The notes under the pieces: generated by a model
The model's input: only the letters and a program-made list of their open reading frames with translations
What the model was told of the DNA's origin: nothing
Database searches by the model: none
Part shown: in pieces, positions 1-10,755 of the stretch
Numbering within the stretch: position 1 is the stretch's first letter
How the letters are laid out: every line of letters starts with the position of its first letter
Position numbers and translations under genes: made by a program
DNA from: Adenophora triphylla var. japonica
Lineage: Eukaryota > Streptophyta > Magnoliopsida > Asterales > Campanulaceae
Length of the DNA: 64,000 nt
Direction: 5' to 3'
NCBI GenBank assembly: GCA_022495995.1
Contig: JAFEMH010000077.1
Span: 372,001 to 436,000 of the forward strand

Positions 1-147
1 AAAGTGACAAAAAATTTAAAAAGTTTGCCAAAAATGGACTGTGATATACGGCGGTTTTTAAAACGAAAGGATTTTGATGGGACGGTTACTGGTAGTTCCA
101 AGGCAAAAGTCATGATTCTTTTTGGAGTCCCAACCGCTTTCAATCTC

Positions 148-159
148 TTTAAATAAATA
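148..159 (+). promoter_or_regulatory. TATA-like box for the antisense frame
   Basis: The motif TTTAAATAAATA lies about 180 bases before the ATG at 336 and is followed by CT-rich sequence resembling a plant 5' leader. It could drive the gene-like frame that opposes the retrotransposon. This is inference from position and composition only. Confidence 0.3.
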
Positions 160-335
160 CAGTCCCTCTTCAACTCTCTCTTTCACAAAATCAAAAACGT
201 AGTTTTAACAGAGGTTTCTAGAGAAAGAACCAAGGAAGACTATTTTCGAGAGAGAAAACCAAGTAGAAATTTCCGGTGAGTTTCTCGCTTCAACATAATT
301 TTCTCTCTGTAATTTGTTGTTTCGCTTTTGAAAAA

Positions 336-2103
336 ATGGGTCGAAAGAAATTCGTTGTTATCGAGAGTGACGAGGGTTTGCCTGAGGGTTTCATAACCCA
401 AAATTTGCTGAAAGAACCCGATAATGAAAAATGCTTGATTCCTAAGGCTAACCTAGAAATCATTAAGAAAAATCATGCCATGCCCTACGAAACCATCTTC
501 TTCACCCACCCTGATTTGACTTCTGAATGCTATTCCCCTATTTGGGTATGCTTCCCGGAATATCCCTTTGTTATAGGCTTAAAATTTCCTTTCCCCGACT
601 TGATCACCGAATTCTTTTCCTGCACCAAACTTAACTATGCCCAACTGATGCCTCAAGGTTGGAGATATTTGCAAACCCTAGTTAAATTAGGAGAGAGGAC
701 CGATCTGAATGTTGGGTTAGAAGAATTGGCGTACACCATGGATTTAAGGGGTTTTGGTCCTGGAAGGTTACATTTTAGGGTTAAGAGTGGTGAGCCTATT
801 TTGATCTCCAACAATGATCCTGGCGATGAGGGTGGAAGAATAAGTTTTTCTTTGCAAGGAGAGATACCTTGGGTCACGAGGAGGGTGTAATTTCCAAGTG
901 GAGGTTTCAAGGTAGTGCAAATAATTTTTTCTATTCTACTAATGTTTCTTAACACTTTGATAGCTAACCACTAAAATTACCTTTGTAGAAGTTGCTAAGT
1001 TGTCGGACTTATTTCCGGGGCAAGAAGGGACGAAAGAAAACGTAAACCAGCTTTTCAAATTGGGTGCATCCGATAGGACCTTTAAGGCATTCCCTGTTGA
1101 GTTCTCTGTCGAAGGGGTTGAAGGTGAGGCAGAAGTTGAACCTGAAGAAAATCTACCCCAAGCTTACTCGAAATGTCTACAGGTTTGATACCTCAAAATC
1201 TCTGTATCTTTCGCAAGTCGTTCTAATCTTCCAGTTATCTCAATTTCTTATTTCCTTATTGCAGCTACACGATCCAAATCCAACGTGAGTGCTGGTGACT
1301 TAATGGCTGCAGCTAAGGCAAAGAGGATTGCCAAGAAGGAAAGTAAGCCTCCAACTCCAATGTCTATGGCCTCTAGTTCTGATTTGAATGCTTCCAAGAA
1401 GAAGGAGGAAGCGAAGAAAAGGAAGCTATCAGAAGCTGAGGCTACGGATGCGAATGATGATTGTGATATGGTGAAAGCAAGGAAGAAGTTAAAAGATGCG
1501 ATAGCATGTTTTGTTGATAAGGTAAAACGAGGAAACCTGAACCTTGCCCAAGATTTGATGAGTGCTAACACTTCTTTTACTCAGGTTGCGGATAGTATGT
1601 GTCCTATCATGGACCAGTTCGATGTTTTGAAGATCAAAGCAGCCAAGTACAACTGTGAAGCCGAGGAATACAAGGAACAAGCCAACAAGAATGCTGGGGA
1701 GATAGAGAAGTTGAAGAAAAACATTGAGACTGCGAAGAAGGAGTTTGAAGTTGCCAGGGCCGAGAAAGTGAAGGAGAATGAAGCCCACGAAAAGGAACTT
1801 GATGCTGCAAAAGAGGACTTCAAGTTCAACGCTACCAAAGTGGTGTTTGAAGCCAAAATCCAACTTATGGAAGAGTATAAGAATGGGTTGGCTCCGGATT
1901 GGAATGTGGAGGAAGAAAAAAGATCCTTGGAAGACTTTATTGGTGAACCAGCAGATGGGGGAGAGGTGAACTCCGCGGCTCTTGAAGCTCTGGTTGATGA
2001 TACTAGCAAAGCTTTGAGTACTATAGTGGTAGCTCAAGTCGAAGAAAATGATCATGGGAAGGAGACTAACACAACACCGGCGGCAGCAGGCCAAGAAGTT
2101 TAA
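336..2103 (+). pseudogene. Antisense extra ORF of the Tat element (gypsy-type transposon-domain protein), broken
   Basis: The first block (336-888) starts MGRKKFVVIESDEG and has FTHPDLTSECYSPIWVCFPE and a later QLMPQGWRYLQTL. It resembles the plant 'putative gypsy type transposon domain' proteins (PF04195-like, from memory). Near 865-885 the sensible reading moves to another frame (HEEGVISKWRFQ) before a plausible donor at about 911. A second block, about 989-1180, is acidic. A third, 1265-2103, encodes a Lys/Glu-rich protein with a long predicted coiled coil at about 1600-1900 and ends at the stop 2101-2103. Introns at about 912-988 and 1181-1264 have GT...AG ends, but phases do not match throughout, so I call it frameshifted. 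It converges on the element's pol, as described for extra ORFs of Tat/Retand-type elements. The encoded role is unknown. Confidence 0.6.
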
Positions 2104-3024
2104 AAACAATTTGAAACTTTTTTGAGCATTTTGGATAGGTGAACAAAAACAATTTCTTTTTTGGTTTTTATTCGTCATACCTTTGTTGGTATGCACAAAA
2201 AATGGGGGGTATGTCCCCAAAACAAGTTTTATTTTGGTATGTAATGGCTCATAAGAGCCCAAAACAATTTATTTGGGAGTACTAGGTTGGGCTAGTACTC
2301 CAAGCTTTCTTAGGTTTTTAGGGATTGGTTGGCTTACCCAACTCGTCCTCTAGTTGCAAAATCTTTTGAAAACACTTTTAAGGTTTTTAAAGAAGTATGA
2401 AGGGTTTTTCATAAATACTTGCGTTCATTAGATAACATGTTGATGTTATAAGCCGTAGGTAACATGATAATGTTACAACCAATAGTTCACAACTTGAATA
2501 AGTGTGAAATCGTGCGCCCAGGCGAAGGTGTCAAAACCTTAATTCGTAAGAAAAGATGAATATCTTTTAACCACATGTAAATTGTACCTTTGATAGAGGT
2601 AACCGTTTGAAGAGATAGAACAAGCATCAGCCGTCCTGGCGTGTCAACAAGTTCTATCCCTCTCCAGCTAGAGTTTCAACATGTATCAGCCGTACTGGCG
2701 TGTCAACATGTTGAAATTCTTCTTCCTAGGTCCAAACATGTTGGAGCCGTACTGGCGTATTTAACATGCTTAGACCTACTCCAATTTTAGGTCTCAACAA
2801 GTATCAGCCGTACTGGCGTGTCAACATGTTGAGCCTACTTCGTTTGCTCAAGTTGCACCTTGCAAAACAAATTCATGTTAGGGTTGGGCGTTAGCGTAGC
2901 TAACGCCCCTCCGATGCTTAAGTTAGTAAGGATTCTCAATAAAACTTGATAACTTGAAATATATGAATGAATTTGACAACAAAAATAAATCGTACCTAAG
3001 AAGTCTAGTTGTTAATAACTGGAC
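2104..3024. other. Non-coding spacer between pol and the antisense frame
   Basis: No coding potential is seen. The stretch holds convergent 3' ends: the antisense frame stops at 2103 and pol (minus) stops at 3025. It contains the minisatellite at 2620-2840 and otherwise AT-rich sequence. Confidence 0.6.
2620..2840. repeat. Degenerate tandem repeat inside the Tat element
   Basis: About four copies of a 50-60 base unit sharing ATCAGCCGTACTGGCGTGTC followed by the near-palindrome TCAACATGTTGA. Copies are separated by short variable spacers. Tandem repeats in the 3' untranslated part are common in Tat/Ogre elements. Confidence 0.7.
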
Positions 3025-4162
3025 TTACATAAAGTAAAGCTTCAAATGGATGGCATTCCAACTCCTAGGGATTCTGTCTCCACTTGGGGTTGACAACCAA
3101 TATGTACCTTTGCCAGCTTCAGCATCGATGAGATATGGTCCTTCCCACTTGGGAGCTAACTTACCTGCATTCAATTCTCTTGTATTTTGAAATACTTTTC
3201 TCAAAACTAAATCACCAACTGGAACCTTCTTATTCTGACATTCCTGTTATACGATCTAGCAATCCGTTGTTGATAAGCTGCCATCCTTATCTTGGCTAAA
3301 TCCCTGATCTCATCAATCGTATCTAAATCTTGGGTTAGCAAGAGATTATTTTCATCTTGAGTTAATAAGCCATACCTTCTTTGTTGGGATTGTCACCTCA
3401 TTGGAATTACGACACGCTCTATACACCAAAGAATATGGAGTTCTACACTGTGGCTCCTTTTGTAGTGGTCCTATCTGCCCCAAAGTGCGAGTGGTAATTC
3501 TTGACCACTTTCCCTTCTTTTGATCTAGACGCTTTTTCAAGTTGTTGATGATCAACTTATTGCTTGACTCAGCTTGACCATTGGCTTGAGGATGGACGGG
3601 CGTCGACATGATCAACTTGATGCCCCAAATGAGTACAAAAATCCCTGGTCTTCTTACTTATGAATTGTGACCCGTTGTCACATATGATCTCTGATGGCAC
3701 GCCAAACCTGCTAATTATGTTTTTCTTTAAAAATGAGATTACCTCCTTGTCTCTTACCTGTACATAAGCTTCTGCCTCGATCCATTTTGAGAAATAATCG
3801 GTTAATGCCAACATGAACACTTTGCCTCCGGGAGCCTTAGGCAACTTGCCCACAATGTCCATGCCCCACTGCATGAAAGGCCAAGATGAGACTATAGGAT
3901 GTAGAGGCTCAGCAGGTTGATGCAAGATGTTGCTGTGTCTTTGGCAGGCATCACACTTCTGTACATAGCTCATGGCATCTTGACGCATGGTTGGCCAATA
4001 ATATCCTATCTTGAGGGCCTTTGACGCTAATACCTTTCCTCCAGAATGATTCCCACATATTTCTTCATGGATTTCTTTGAGCACCAGTTCAACTTGCTCA
4101 TTATCGACACATCTCAAATAGTGTCCTGCAAAAGATTTCTTGAATAGCACATTATCTATCAA
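3025..4162 (-). pseudogene. Integrase domain of the Tat element, frameshifted
   Basis: The zinc-binding HHCC module is visible (HEEICGNHSGG ... CDACQRH), followed by the catalytic core with the first Asp in MDIVGKL and the second in ICDNGSQF. The catalytic Glu lies in HPQANGQAESSNK, in a different frame (3352-3615), so a frameshift separates the second Asp from the Glu near 3600. The C-terminal part, readable at 3025-3240, contains GDLVLRKVFQNTRELNAGKL and KWEGPYLI and ends in LKLYFM before the stop. This is the usual integrase C-terminus without a chromodomain, as expected for Tat rather than chromoviruses. Enzymatically dead as it stands. Confidence 0.85.
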
Positions 4163-4288
4163 AACGAAAGTTGAAATACGAATCTTAAAAGATCTAACAT
4201 TCTTAATATCTGGAGGAATAGTTCCAAGTTGAAGGAACTCGATTACAGGTTGGGTCCAAGAAGGTTTAGCATCTTGTGCCCCGATAGG

Positions 4289-4819
4289 TTAAGTAACCAC
4301 CTGAGTTTCCTCAACTTGGTCTATTATCGGGTACTTAACATAAATAATGGGGATATTAGTGTGCAACATTGATTTGCAAGTTGAATCCAAGTTGGCCAAG
4401 GCGTCCGCTTCTGTGTTCTCCTCTCTAGGAACCTGTTCCAAAGAGAATGACAGAAATTTTGAAGCTAAAGCCTTAACATGTTGGAGGTACAGAGTCATCT
4501 TGGAATGCTTCACCATATAACTGCCATTAAAATGGTTAGCTAGCAATTGAGAGTCAACAAATACATTTATATGCGGAATATTTAAACTTAAAGCTGTAGT
4601 TAAACCCATGATTAAAGCTTCATACTCGGCTTCATTATTTGTTGCACTGAATTCACAAGATACAGCTTGAGGTATGATATCACCTTGAGGGGATTTTAGG
4701 ACTATTCCCAAGCCAATTCCTTTGGAATTTGAAGCTCCATCTCGTAAACAAAGTGTCCAAAATCTAGGAATAGTTTTACCTTCAAGTTGTTGCACTTCCG
4801 GTTCCACCTCGGGCCGCAA
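4289..4819 (-). pseudogene. Second (archaeal-like) RNase H domain of the Tat element
   Basis: The frame contains DGASNSKGIGLGIVLKSPQG, then ATNNEAEYEALIMGL, DSQLLANHFNGSY and REENTEADALA. These are the four acidic positions (D...E...D...D) of an RNase HI fold, in the style found in Tat/Ogre elements in addition to the usual Ty3 RNase H. It overlaps the preceding RNase H frame by about 120 bases in another frame, so a frameshift lies near 4800-4830. A linker with stops separates it from the integrase. Confidence 0.8.
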
Positions 4820-5322
4820 ACTTGGGTGAAGTCAGCTACGAAATCGGCTAGGGCCTGAGATTTGATAGCTGTTCTTGGCTCATACGAAATATCATACGTG
4901 CTCAACTTGACCGACCACTTGGCCAACCTGCCTGACATCTCTGGAGTTCTCAACACATTTCTCATAGGATAATTAGTTCTGACAGTTATAGAATGTGTTT
5001 CAAAATAATGACGTAGTTTTGTAGCAGCAGTAGTTAAGGCTAATATTAATTTTTCAAGATGAGAGTACCTTGTTTCAGCATCTAATAAAGACTTACTTAT
5101 ATAGTAAACAGGATGTTGTTCACCTTCGATTTCCTTAACCAACACTGCACTAACAACATTTTCAGATACAGCTAAATATAAATAAAGGTGCTCACCATGT
5201 TCTGGTTTGGCAAGTAGGGGTGACGTCACCAAATATTCTTTAAGTTGTTTAAAAGCTGCCTCATGTTGGTCAGTCCATTGAAAGAGTTTATTCTTTCTTA
5301 ATACTTCGTAGAATAACTGCAC
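4820..5322 (-). pseudogene. RT-linked RNase H domain of the Tat element
   Basis: Begins LFQWTDQHEAAFKQLKEYL and includes HPVYYISKSLLDAETRYSHLE and RLAKWSVKLSTYDISYEPRT, the standard Ty3/gypsy connection and RNase H region. The second half is often inactive in dual-RNase-H elements. Here the segment matching the usual first Asp reads LYLYLAVSENVVSAVL, with no Asp, which fits a degenerate domain. The frame then runs into FVADFT before the second RNase H. Confidence 0.8.
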
Positions 5323-5370
5323 TTATCGATGATTTAGATATAAATCTATTCAAAGCAAACTACTCTACTG

Positions 5371-6289
5371 TTAACCTTTGTACGTCTTTGATATTCTTGG
5401 GAGATTCCAAGTTGAGAATGGCTTTGATACGCTCGGGGTGGCTTCAATTCCTCTCTTGGTTACCATATAGCCCAAGAATTTACCTGCTCTAACACCAAAG
5501 TTGCACTTTGCCGGATTGAGCTTCATGTTGAAAGCCTTCAAGATGTTGAACGCCTCAGCAAGGTGTTCTACATGATCTTCAATATGCTTGGACTTTACTA
5601 CCATGTCGTCTATATAGACTTCCATCGTCTTCTTTGAGTTGATCTTTGAACATCTTGTTCACTCAAATTTCTAATAAGTTGCCCCTGTATTTTTAAGACC
5701 AAATGGCATAGAAATATAACAATATATACCTTCCGGAGTTATGAATGCCGTATCTTCTTGGTCTGAGGGCTCCATTTGAATTTGTTGGGTACCCGGAAGA
5801 CGCATCCATGAACGTCAAGATATCGTGGCCAGCTGTCTCATCAACTAGAGAATCAATATGAGGGAGAGGGAATGGATCCTTCGGACAGGCCTTGTTCAAG
5901 TCGGTGAAGTCCACGCACACTCGCCACTTGCCATTCTTCTTCTCTACCACTACAACGTTAGCCAACCACCTTGGATACTGAACTTCTCTGATCATCTTGG
6001 ACTTCAGAAGCCTTTCAACTTCATCCTTAATGATCTGGTTCCGCTCCTGGGCAAACTTCCTTCTTTTTTGGTGGACAGGATGGATGGTTGGATCAATGTT
6101 CAGCTTGTGAGTAATGATGTCCTTGCTTATCCCTGTCATGTCTTCATGCTTCCATGCAAAACAACACTTCTGACTTTTCAGGAACTCGATCAGCTCCTCT
6201 TCAATTTCGGATGGAAGGTCTATACCAACTTGCACTTGGGCCTCAGGATTCGATTCATCAATGGGAACGCTTTTTGTCTCATGCTCCAC
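5371..6289 (-). pseudogene. Reverse transcriptase domain of the Tat element, frameshifted
   Basis: The N-terminal half (5780-6289) shows FAWKHEDMTGI, RWLANVVVVEKKNGKWRVCV and DFTDLNKACPKDPFPLPHID, and FMDASSGY carrying the first catalytic Asp. After this the frame is lost: the expected next segment appears only in another frame near 5690-5770. The C-terminal half (5371-5625) holds the YIDDM catalytic box and NPAKCNFGVRAGKFLGYMV. At least two frameshifts make this a pseudogene. Confidence 0.85.
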
Positions 6290-6325
6290 TGCTTCAAGAA
6301 CATCCTGGGCCTTTTTCTTTAATTG

Positions 6326-6730
6326 CTATGCTTGGCGAGGGACTGAACTTGCTTTCATATTGACCTTATAGCATTCTTTAGAAACTTGCTGATTTCCCTT
6401 CAACTTGGCCACGCCCCAAGGTGTTGGAAACTTGACGCACTGGTGATAAGTTGACGGTACGGCCTTCATGTTGTGGATCCATGGTCTTCCCAAAATGACA
6501 TTGTACGAGGAAGAGCACTCAATCACACAGAACCTCTCCATAGAATTCATACCCTCTAAATAGATAGGCAACTTGATTTCTCCGACTGTTTGCTTCACCT
6601 CACCACTGAACCCTACCAGTACGGATGAATTCTTCACAACTTCGGACAAAGGAATGCCCATATCTTCAAGAGCATGAGTAAAGATTATGTTGGTGCCGCC
6701 ACCATCAACCGAATTCGCTTGACCATACAA
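6326..6730 (-). pseudogene. Retropepsin-like protease domain of the Tat element
   Basis: Shows SYNVILGRPWIHNMKAVPST and YHQCVKFPT, typical of plant gypsy proteases. The active-site segment reads VDGGGTNIIFTHALEDMGI where the family has D-T-G or D-S-G, so the catalytic triad has lost its Thr/Ser. With the frame breaks on either side this is decayed. Confidence 0.75.
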
Positions 6731-6936
6731 TTAGCAATGCACCCGAACAACTAGACTATCATGATGAGGATCCAACGTGTTGTCTTTATCTTCATCTTCA
6801 AAGGAGATAACATGACCATACGTGAAGTCACGACGCCTTGAAGGCAATTCGACTCCTCCTTAGAACTTTTGGCATGACGCTTGGCTGCAGAGTAAGTTGT
6901 GCCGCAAATATGGGACCCACTTTGAAATAACATTCA

Positions 6937-8600
6937 CTACCTTGGTGGTGGAGGAGGTGCAACTTTCTCGGGTCTAGACTGCTCCCCTGAATCAGGTTCT
7001 TTGGATTCACTTCTGACCCTCTTCTTGCCCAACAAATCCTTAAGAAGACCCTTGGACAATAAATGAGCAATTTCCTTCCTCAAGGCAAAACAATTCTCGG
7101 TGGTATGCCCAAAATCCTCATGAAATGCGCACCACTTGGACTTGTCCTTCCAAGTTGTTGACTGGTCATTCTTCTTGGGCCACCTTGCTTTATCTCCAAG
7201 ATTTCCCATGGCGCACAGGATTCCTGCAATGTCCACGTAAAAGCAAAGATTCGAAATTTTTGGATAATCATTATCATTTCCCTCTTGATCATCATCTACA
7301 ACATGAATTCTAGAAGATTCGGATTTAACAGGGGTTTGCCCTGTTGGACTTATAATGATGGGAATCCGATTTTACGTCGGAGGGCTCAAATAGAGGAGTA
7401 GGAGTCCTCCCGAGTTGACTTCCCATTGCCAATCTATCCTCCTCCAATCGATGAAAGGCAAGGCCACAGTTACGATTTCTTCAAGTTATTTTGCAGGAGT
7501 CATCACCAACTCGTTGTAGAATAGAGAGCTCTTCTTCAAGCCTATACGGAATGCTTCCGTAGCTGTGGATACATCCAAGTTGGGTATAGTGACTGCCTCC
7601 TTATTAAATCTGTGCAAATACTCTTTAAGATTTTCGTTAGGCTGTTGCACAATTCTATAAAGATCACTAGTCAACTTGTCAAATGCCCTATTGCATGAAA
7701 ATTGATTAATAAACATATTGACAAGTTGAGCATAAGAAGAAATAGAGTTTAGAGGAAGCCCTGTTAGCCATTTTAAGGCTGGTCCTGACAAGGTTGAGCC
7801 AAAGCCCCTGCAAAAACATGCTTCTTTAAAAATAGGGGGGATACTTATGATATCCATTGATTTCCTGATACAACAATACATGCTCTGTGGATCGTTGCTT
7901 CCATCATACTTCTTCATATGAGGGACTCGAAAATTTCTTTGGGATCTCCACACTAGCTATTCTTTGGCACAAAACGAGATTCATTATAGCAAGTTGGAGA
8001 AACTTGGTGATACGGCAAGTTGACTCCAGGCACGCTTCGAAGCAACTCTTTAATGGTTTGCATTTCCTTAACAAGTTGGTTCTCTGCAAAAAGAGGAGTA
8101 TTATTAAACTGAGGTGCGAAAGTATCAAAAGTATTAAAGAAACTCTATGTTTGCCCCATTGAGGGTGTAGCATAGGTGTGGCAAGATGACAAGGCACAGG
8201 TTGGCTAGGCGGTAGTGAATCTTGGTTCCTCGATTGGAATGGACGCCACGATCGTGCTTTCTGCTGGCAAGGTGTTGGACATAGGGATATCTCCAGCATG
8301 GCTTGGTCCTGTACCTGCACCAAACAGAGATCTAGGGCGCAAAGGTGAAAATGGGGTAGATACTTGAGTTTCAACTTGCTTCCCTTTACGCAGGCTATCA
8401 ATGGCATTGAATATCATGGCATTCGTATGCTCCTGACCGTCCAACCGATCATTCACTTTCTTCAACATATCGGCCATGTTGGACAATATCTCCAAATTGA
8501 CAGCTTCTGCATTCGGAGGTGGATTACCTTGGATGCCGGAAGCAGGAAGTGACCGACTCCTTTCACCTTGACTGTCGGACGATGGATTAACTATTTCTAC
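6937..8600 (-). pseudogene. Gag of the Tat element, frameshifted
   Basis: Three parts lie in different frames. The N-terminal piece (8205-8580) includes NLEILSNMADMLKKVNDRLD, a short coiled coil. The core (7486-7953) has FRVPHMKKYDGSNDPQSMY, then PALKWLTGLP and SYAQLVNMFINQFSCNR, the retrotransposon gag fold with its Trp-Leu pattern. The C-terminal piece (6937-7236) has WCAFHEDFGHTTENCFALRK, the one-knuckle CFH...C form found in this group, then a basic and Pro-rich tail. Shifts between pieces mean no full Gag is made. Confidence 0.8.
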
Positions 8601-8615
8601 GCAAATAATCAAAGT

Positions 8616-8633
8616 TTCCCACAGACGGCGCCA
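8616..8633 (-). other. Primer binding site of the Tat element
   Basis: The minus strand reads TGGCGCCGTCTGTGGGAA three bases after the end of the LTR. TGGCGCCG... sites are usual in Tat/Athila elements. I do not assign the tRNA. Confidence 0.7.
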
Positions 8634-8636
8634 AAT

Positions 8637-9231
8637 TGTTTTGGTCAAATTTCAACAAGTGTATTTCGATGAGAAGAAAAATGACTAAAGTGATATGAAT
8701 CTAGGTACAATGATTATCAAGTTGAATAGAAATGGACACAAGATGTTTGTTGACTAGGGAAAGCCCTTGAACAACTTGTTCGCCGGCATAAAACCCCGGG
8801 AGGTTTTGGTACCTGCCTTGACCGGAAGTTTACTAAGTGTTTTTGGTGATTACAATGCTAAGAGCGTATTCAAAGGGAGCTTAAGCTAGAGTGAACGTGT
8901 GTGCCAAATACAGTGTTTGATCCCTTTTATACCTCAAATAACGGCTAATTCACAAAGAGAAAAGATAGGCCTAAAATCTCGGGAGTAATGCTGATTTTAT
9001 TGAGATATATTCGCCATTTGTTGTTGAGGGAGGAGATAACGATTTGTTGCTGAGGAAACGTCTTTGAATTGGTCTTCACTTCCTTTGACACGTTTCCTGA
9101 AAAATAGGGTTAACGTAACTATGTTCCAACCTGCAGAAGATCAAGTTGTAGTAGAACAACTCAAGTTCGTTAGTATCAAGTTTTTTGATGCAAGTTGTAA
9201 AAAAATTGATTTAAAAACATAGGGCCCAACA
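8637..9231 (-). repeat. 5' LTR of the Tat element
   Basis: About 595 bases on the minus strand, from TGTTGGGCCC (right end, 9231) to CCAAAACA (left end, 8637), with TG...CA ends. A TATA box (TATAAAAG on the minus strand, 8924-8931) would start transcription near 8900. The partner LTR is not in the window, so the right boundary is inferred from the TG start alone. Confidence 0.65.
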
Positions 9232-9607
9232 AGCGTGATGAAGGAGATGAAGGTTAGCATTGACATAAAAAAGAAGGTTATTATTGGTAGAATAATAATG
9301 GGTAAATTTCTCAAAAGAATCACATCTATACATAAAAAAGAAGGTTGTTTATTAAATTGAATGCATTAATCATTTTCAGGTTATGTAATTGCTGTGGCGG
9401 ATCTAGGATTTGTAGTCAGGGGTCAAATATTTACATAACAAATTGTTTTTTCAGTATATCGAAGATTTTTTTTTTATTAAAATTACTTTATTAAAAAGGA
9501 TAAAAATGTAACCATATATAGCCTATTTATTCGTTGTCATGAGTTCTAGTTTTGATGATAAATTGATAATACTATGTGAATTATGTATAAAGATGTTTTA
9601 TACTTCA

Positions 9608-9840
9608 ACCATCAGGACTTGACCTGATGGCCAGAGCACTGGGACACCAACACGGAGGTCCTGGGTTCGATTCCTCCAGTGGTTAGAGTGGATGATTATC
9701 CCTCCCTAGTTAATATTAGGCGCCTCTGGGGGGTTTTAAGGGAATTTCAGAGATTCGAGGGACTTGTTAGTAAAAATTGACTTACACAAAAAAAAAGGGG
9801 CTTGACTCGAGATGGGCAAGCCTCAAAAAAAAAAAAAAAA
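9608..9840 (+). mobile_element. tRNA-derived SINE with target-site duplication
   Basis: The head has an A-box-like stretch (CTGATGGCCAGAGCACTGGG) and a clear B box (GGTTCGATTCC) at normal tRNA spacing, then a tRNA-unrelated body and a tail of about 18 A's. The 17-base sequence agatgttttatacttca occurs directly before the head (9591-9607) and directly after the A tail (9841-9857). This perfect duplication proves retroposition. The tRNA head cannot fold as a working tRNA gene because the rest of the body is not tRNA-like. Confidence 0.9.
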
Positions 9841-10030
9841 AGATGTTTTATACTTCATGATATCTTCATTTTCAATTTTCTCAATGGTGCACTTATATAA
9901 AGATGTTAAATGACAAAAAAAAATATAGAATACATCATCAACAAACAATAAACAAAGTAAGATTTGTCTAAAACTTTAACAATATGATAGAGGGAATATT
10001 ACTTATCAAAATAAACATTTCAACTTATTA

Positions 10031-10212
10031 TTTCTTTTGTCCTATAATAAATGATCTGTTTTCTTTTTATTAAATATCCAAAAATAAATGTAACAATTCT
10101 AAATAAGAAATTAGTTAGTGCAATTTTATCTAGGTGTACTAACTGATAAAACATACAGTAGTTCTTATAGAAATTGACAAGTCAACTTTGACATTATTAT
10201 GAGACGAAAAAG
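10031..10212. mobile_element. Old Stowaway-like MITE
   Basis: Diverged inverted ends (TTTCTTTTGTCCTATAATAA on the left, matched by the complement of ATTATTATGAGACGAAAAAG on the right), flanked by TA on both sides. About 180 bases, non-coding. Confidence 0.45.
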
Positions 10213-10755
10213 TAGTTATAAAGAGATCAATAGGCATATTTGTTAAAATTACAATTAATTAATGTAAAAATCACTTGAGAAATCTCAAAATTAAATTAAA
10301 ATTAAATTATTTATTCATTTGATACCGAGAAAACTAATTTAAAAAGAAAGCAAAATTAGAGTTATGAATTAAAACAAGGTGACATCCGAACCTTGTTTAA
10401 TTGTGGGTATGCAAATGGCAAAAAAAACCTCTTAAATATGGGCAACAGTTGACAAAATGAAGAAAGAAGGTCAAGAACAACACATATTCTTGAAAGAAAA
10501 ATAAAAACAGTCTATTAACTTAGTACAATCTCCGACTCAAAATAAATGTTCAAATTTATTTTTTGTTAAAAATAAATTTAGACATTCTTTTTCGGACGAA
10601 ACAAATATGAGAAGGAGATGATTTTCTTTTCTTTACTGGGGACAGCTGTAATTTTTTCGGGAGATCAATATAGTGAATCTAGAATAGTTCAAGAGTCAAA
10701 ATGGCAACTCTACAAAAGTCAGGGGGGTCGGTTAACCCCCCTAAACCCTTTGTAG

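Larger units (their letters stand above)
1..9231 (-). mobile_element. Ty3/gypsy LTR retrotransposon, Tat-like, partial (3' LTR outside window)
   Basis: Reading on the minus strand, the order is 5' LTR (8637-9231), primer binding site, gag, protease, RT, RNase H, a second RNase H, integrase (stop at 3025-3027), a spacer with a minisatellite, and a gene-like frame on the opposite strand (336-2103). Dual RNase H genes and extra antisense frames between pol and the 3' LTR are known for the Tat/Ogre group of plant Ty3/gypsy elements, so I infer that lineage. No match to the 5' LTR is seen in bases 1-335, so the 3' LTR should lie left of the window. Gag and pol have several frameshifts and the protease motif is altered, so this copy cannot be autonomous. 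Confidence 0.85.
9232..10755. other. AT-rich intergenic DNA
   Basis: No gene seen. It holds the SINE at 9608-9840 and an old Stowaway-like element at 10031-10212. The text TGGCGGATCTAGGATTTG at about 9395 resembles the end of a common plant repeat, but no partner end with a convincing target duplication was found. Confidence 0.5.

Noticed and set aside
1489..2262. Minus-strand ORF of 257 aa
   Set aside because: Opposite-strand shadow of the coiled-coil frame; composition (Phe/Leu-rich) is what complemented Lys/Glu codons give.
5858..6322. Plus-strand ORF of 154 aa
   Set aside because: Shadow of the reverse transcriptase coding region on the other strand.
9610..9680. Possible tRNA gene (A and B boxes)
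   Set aside because: No acceptor stem or anticodon arm can be drawn, and it is the head of a retroposed SINE with an A tail and duplication.
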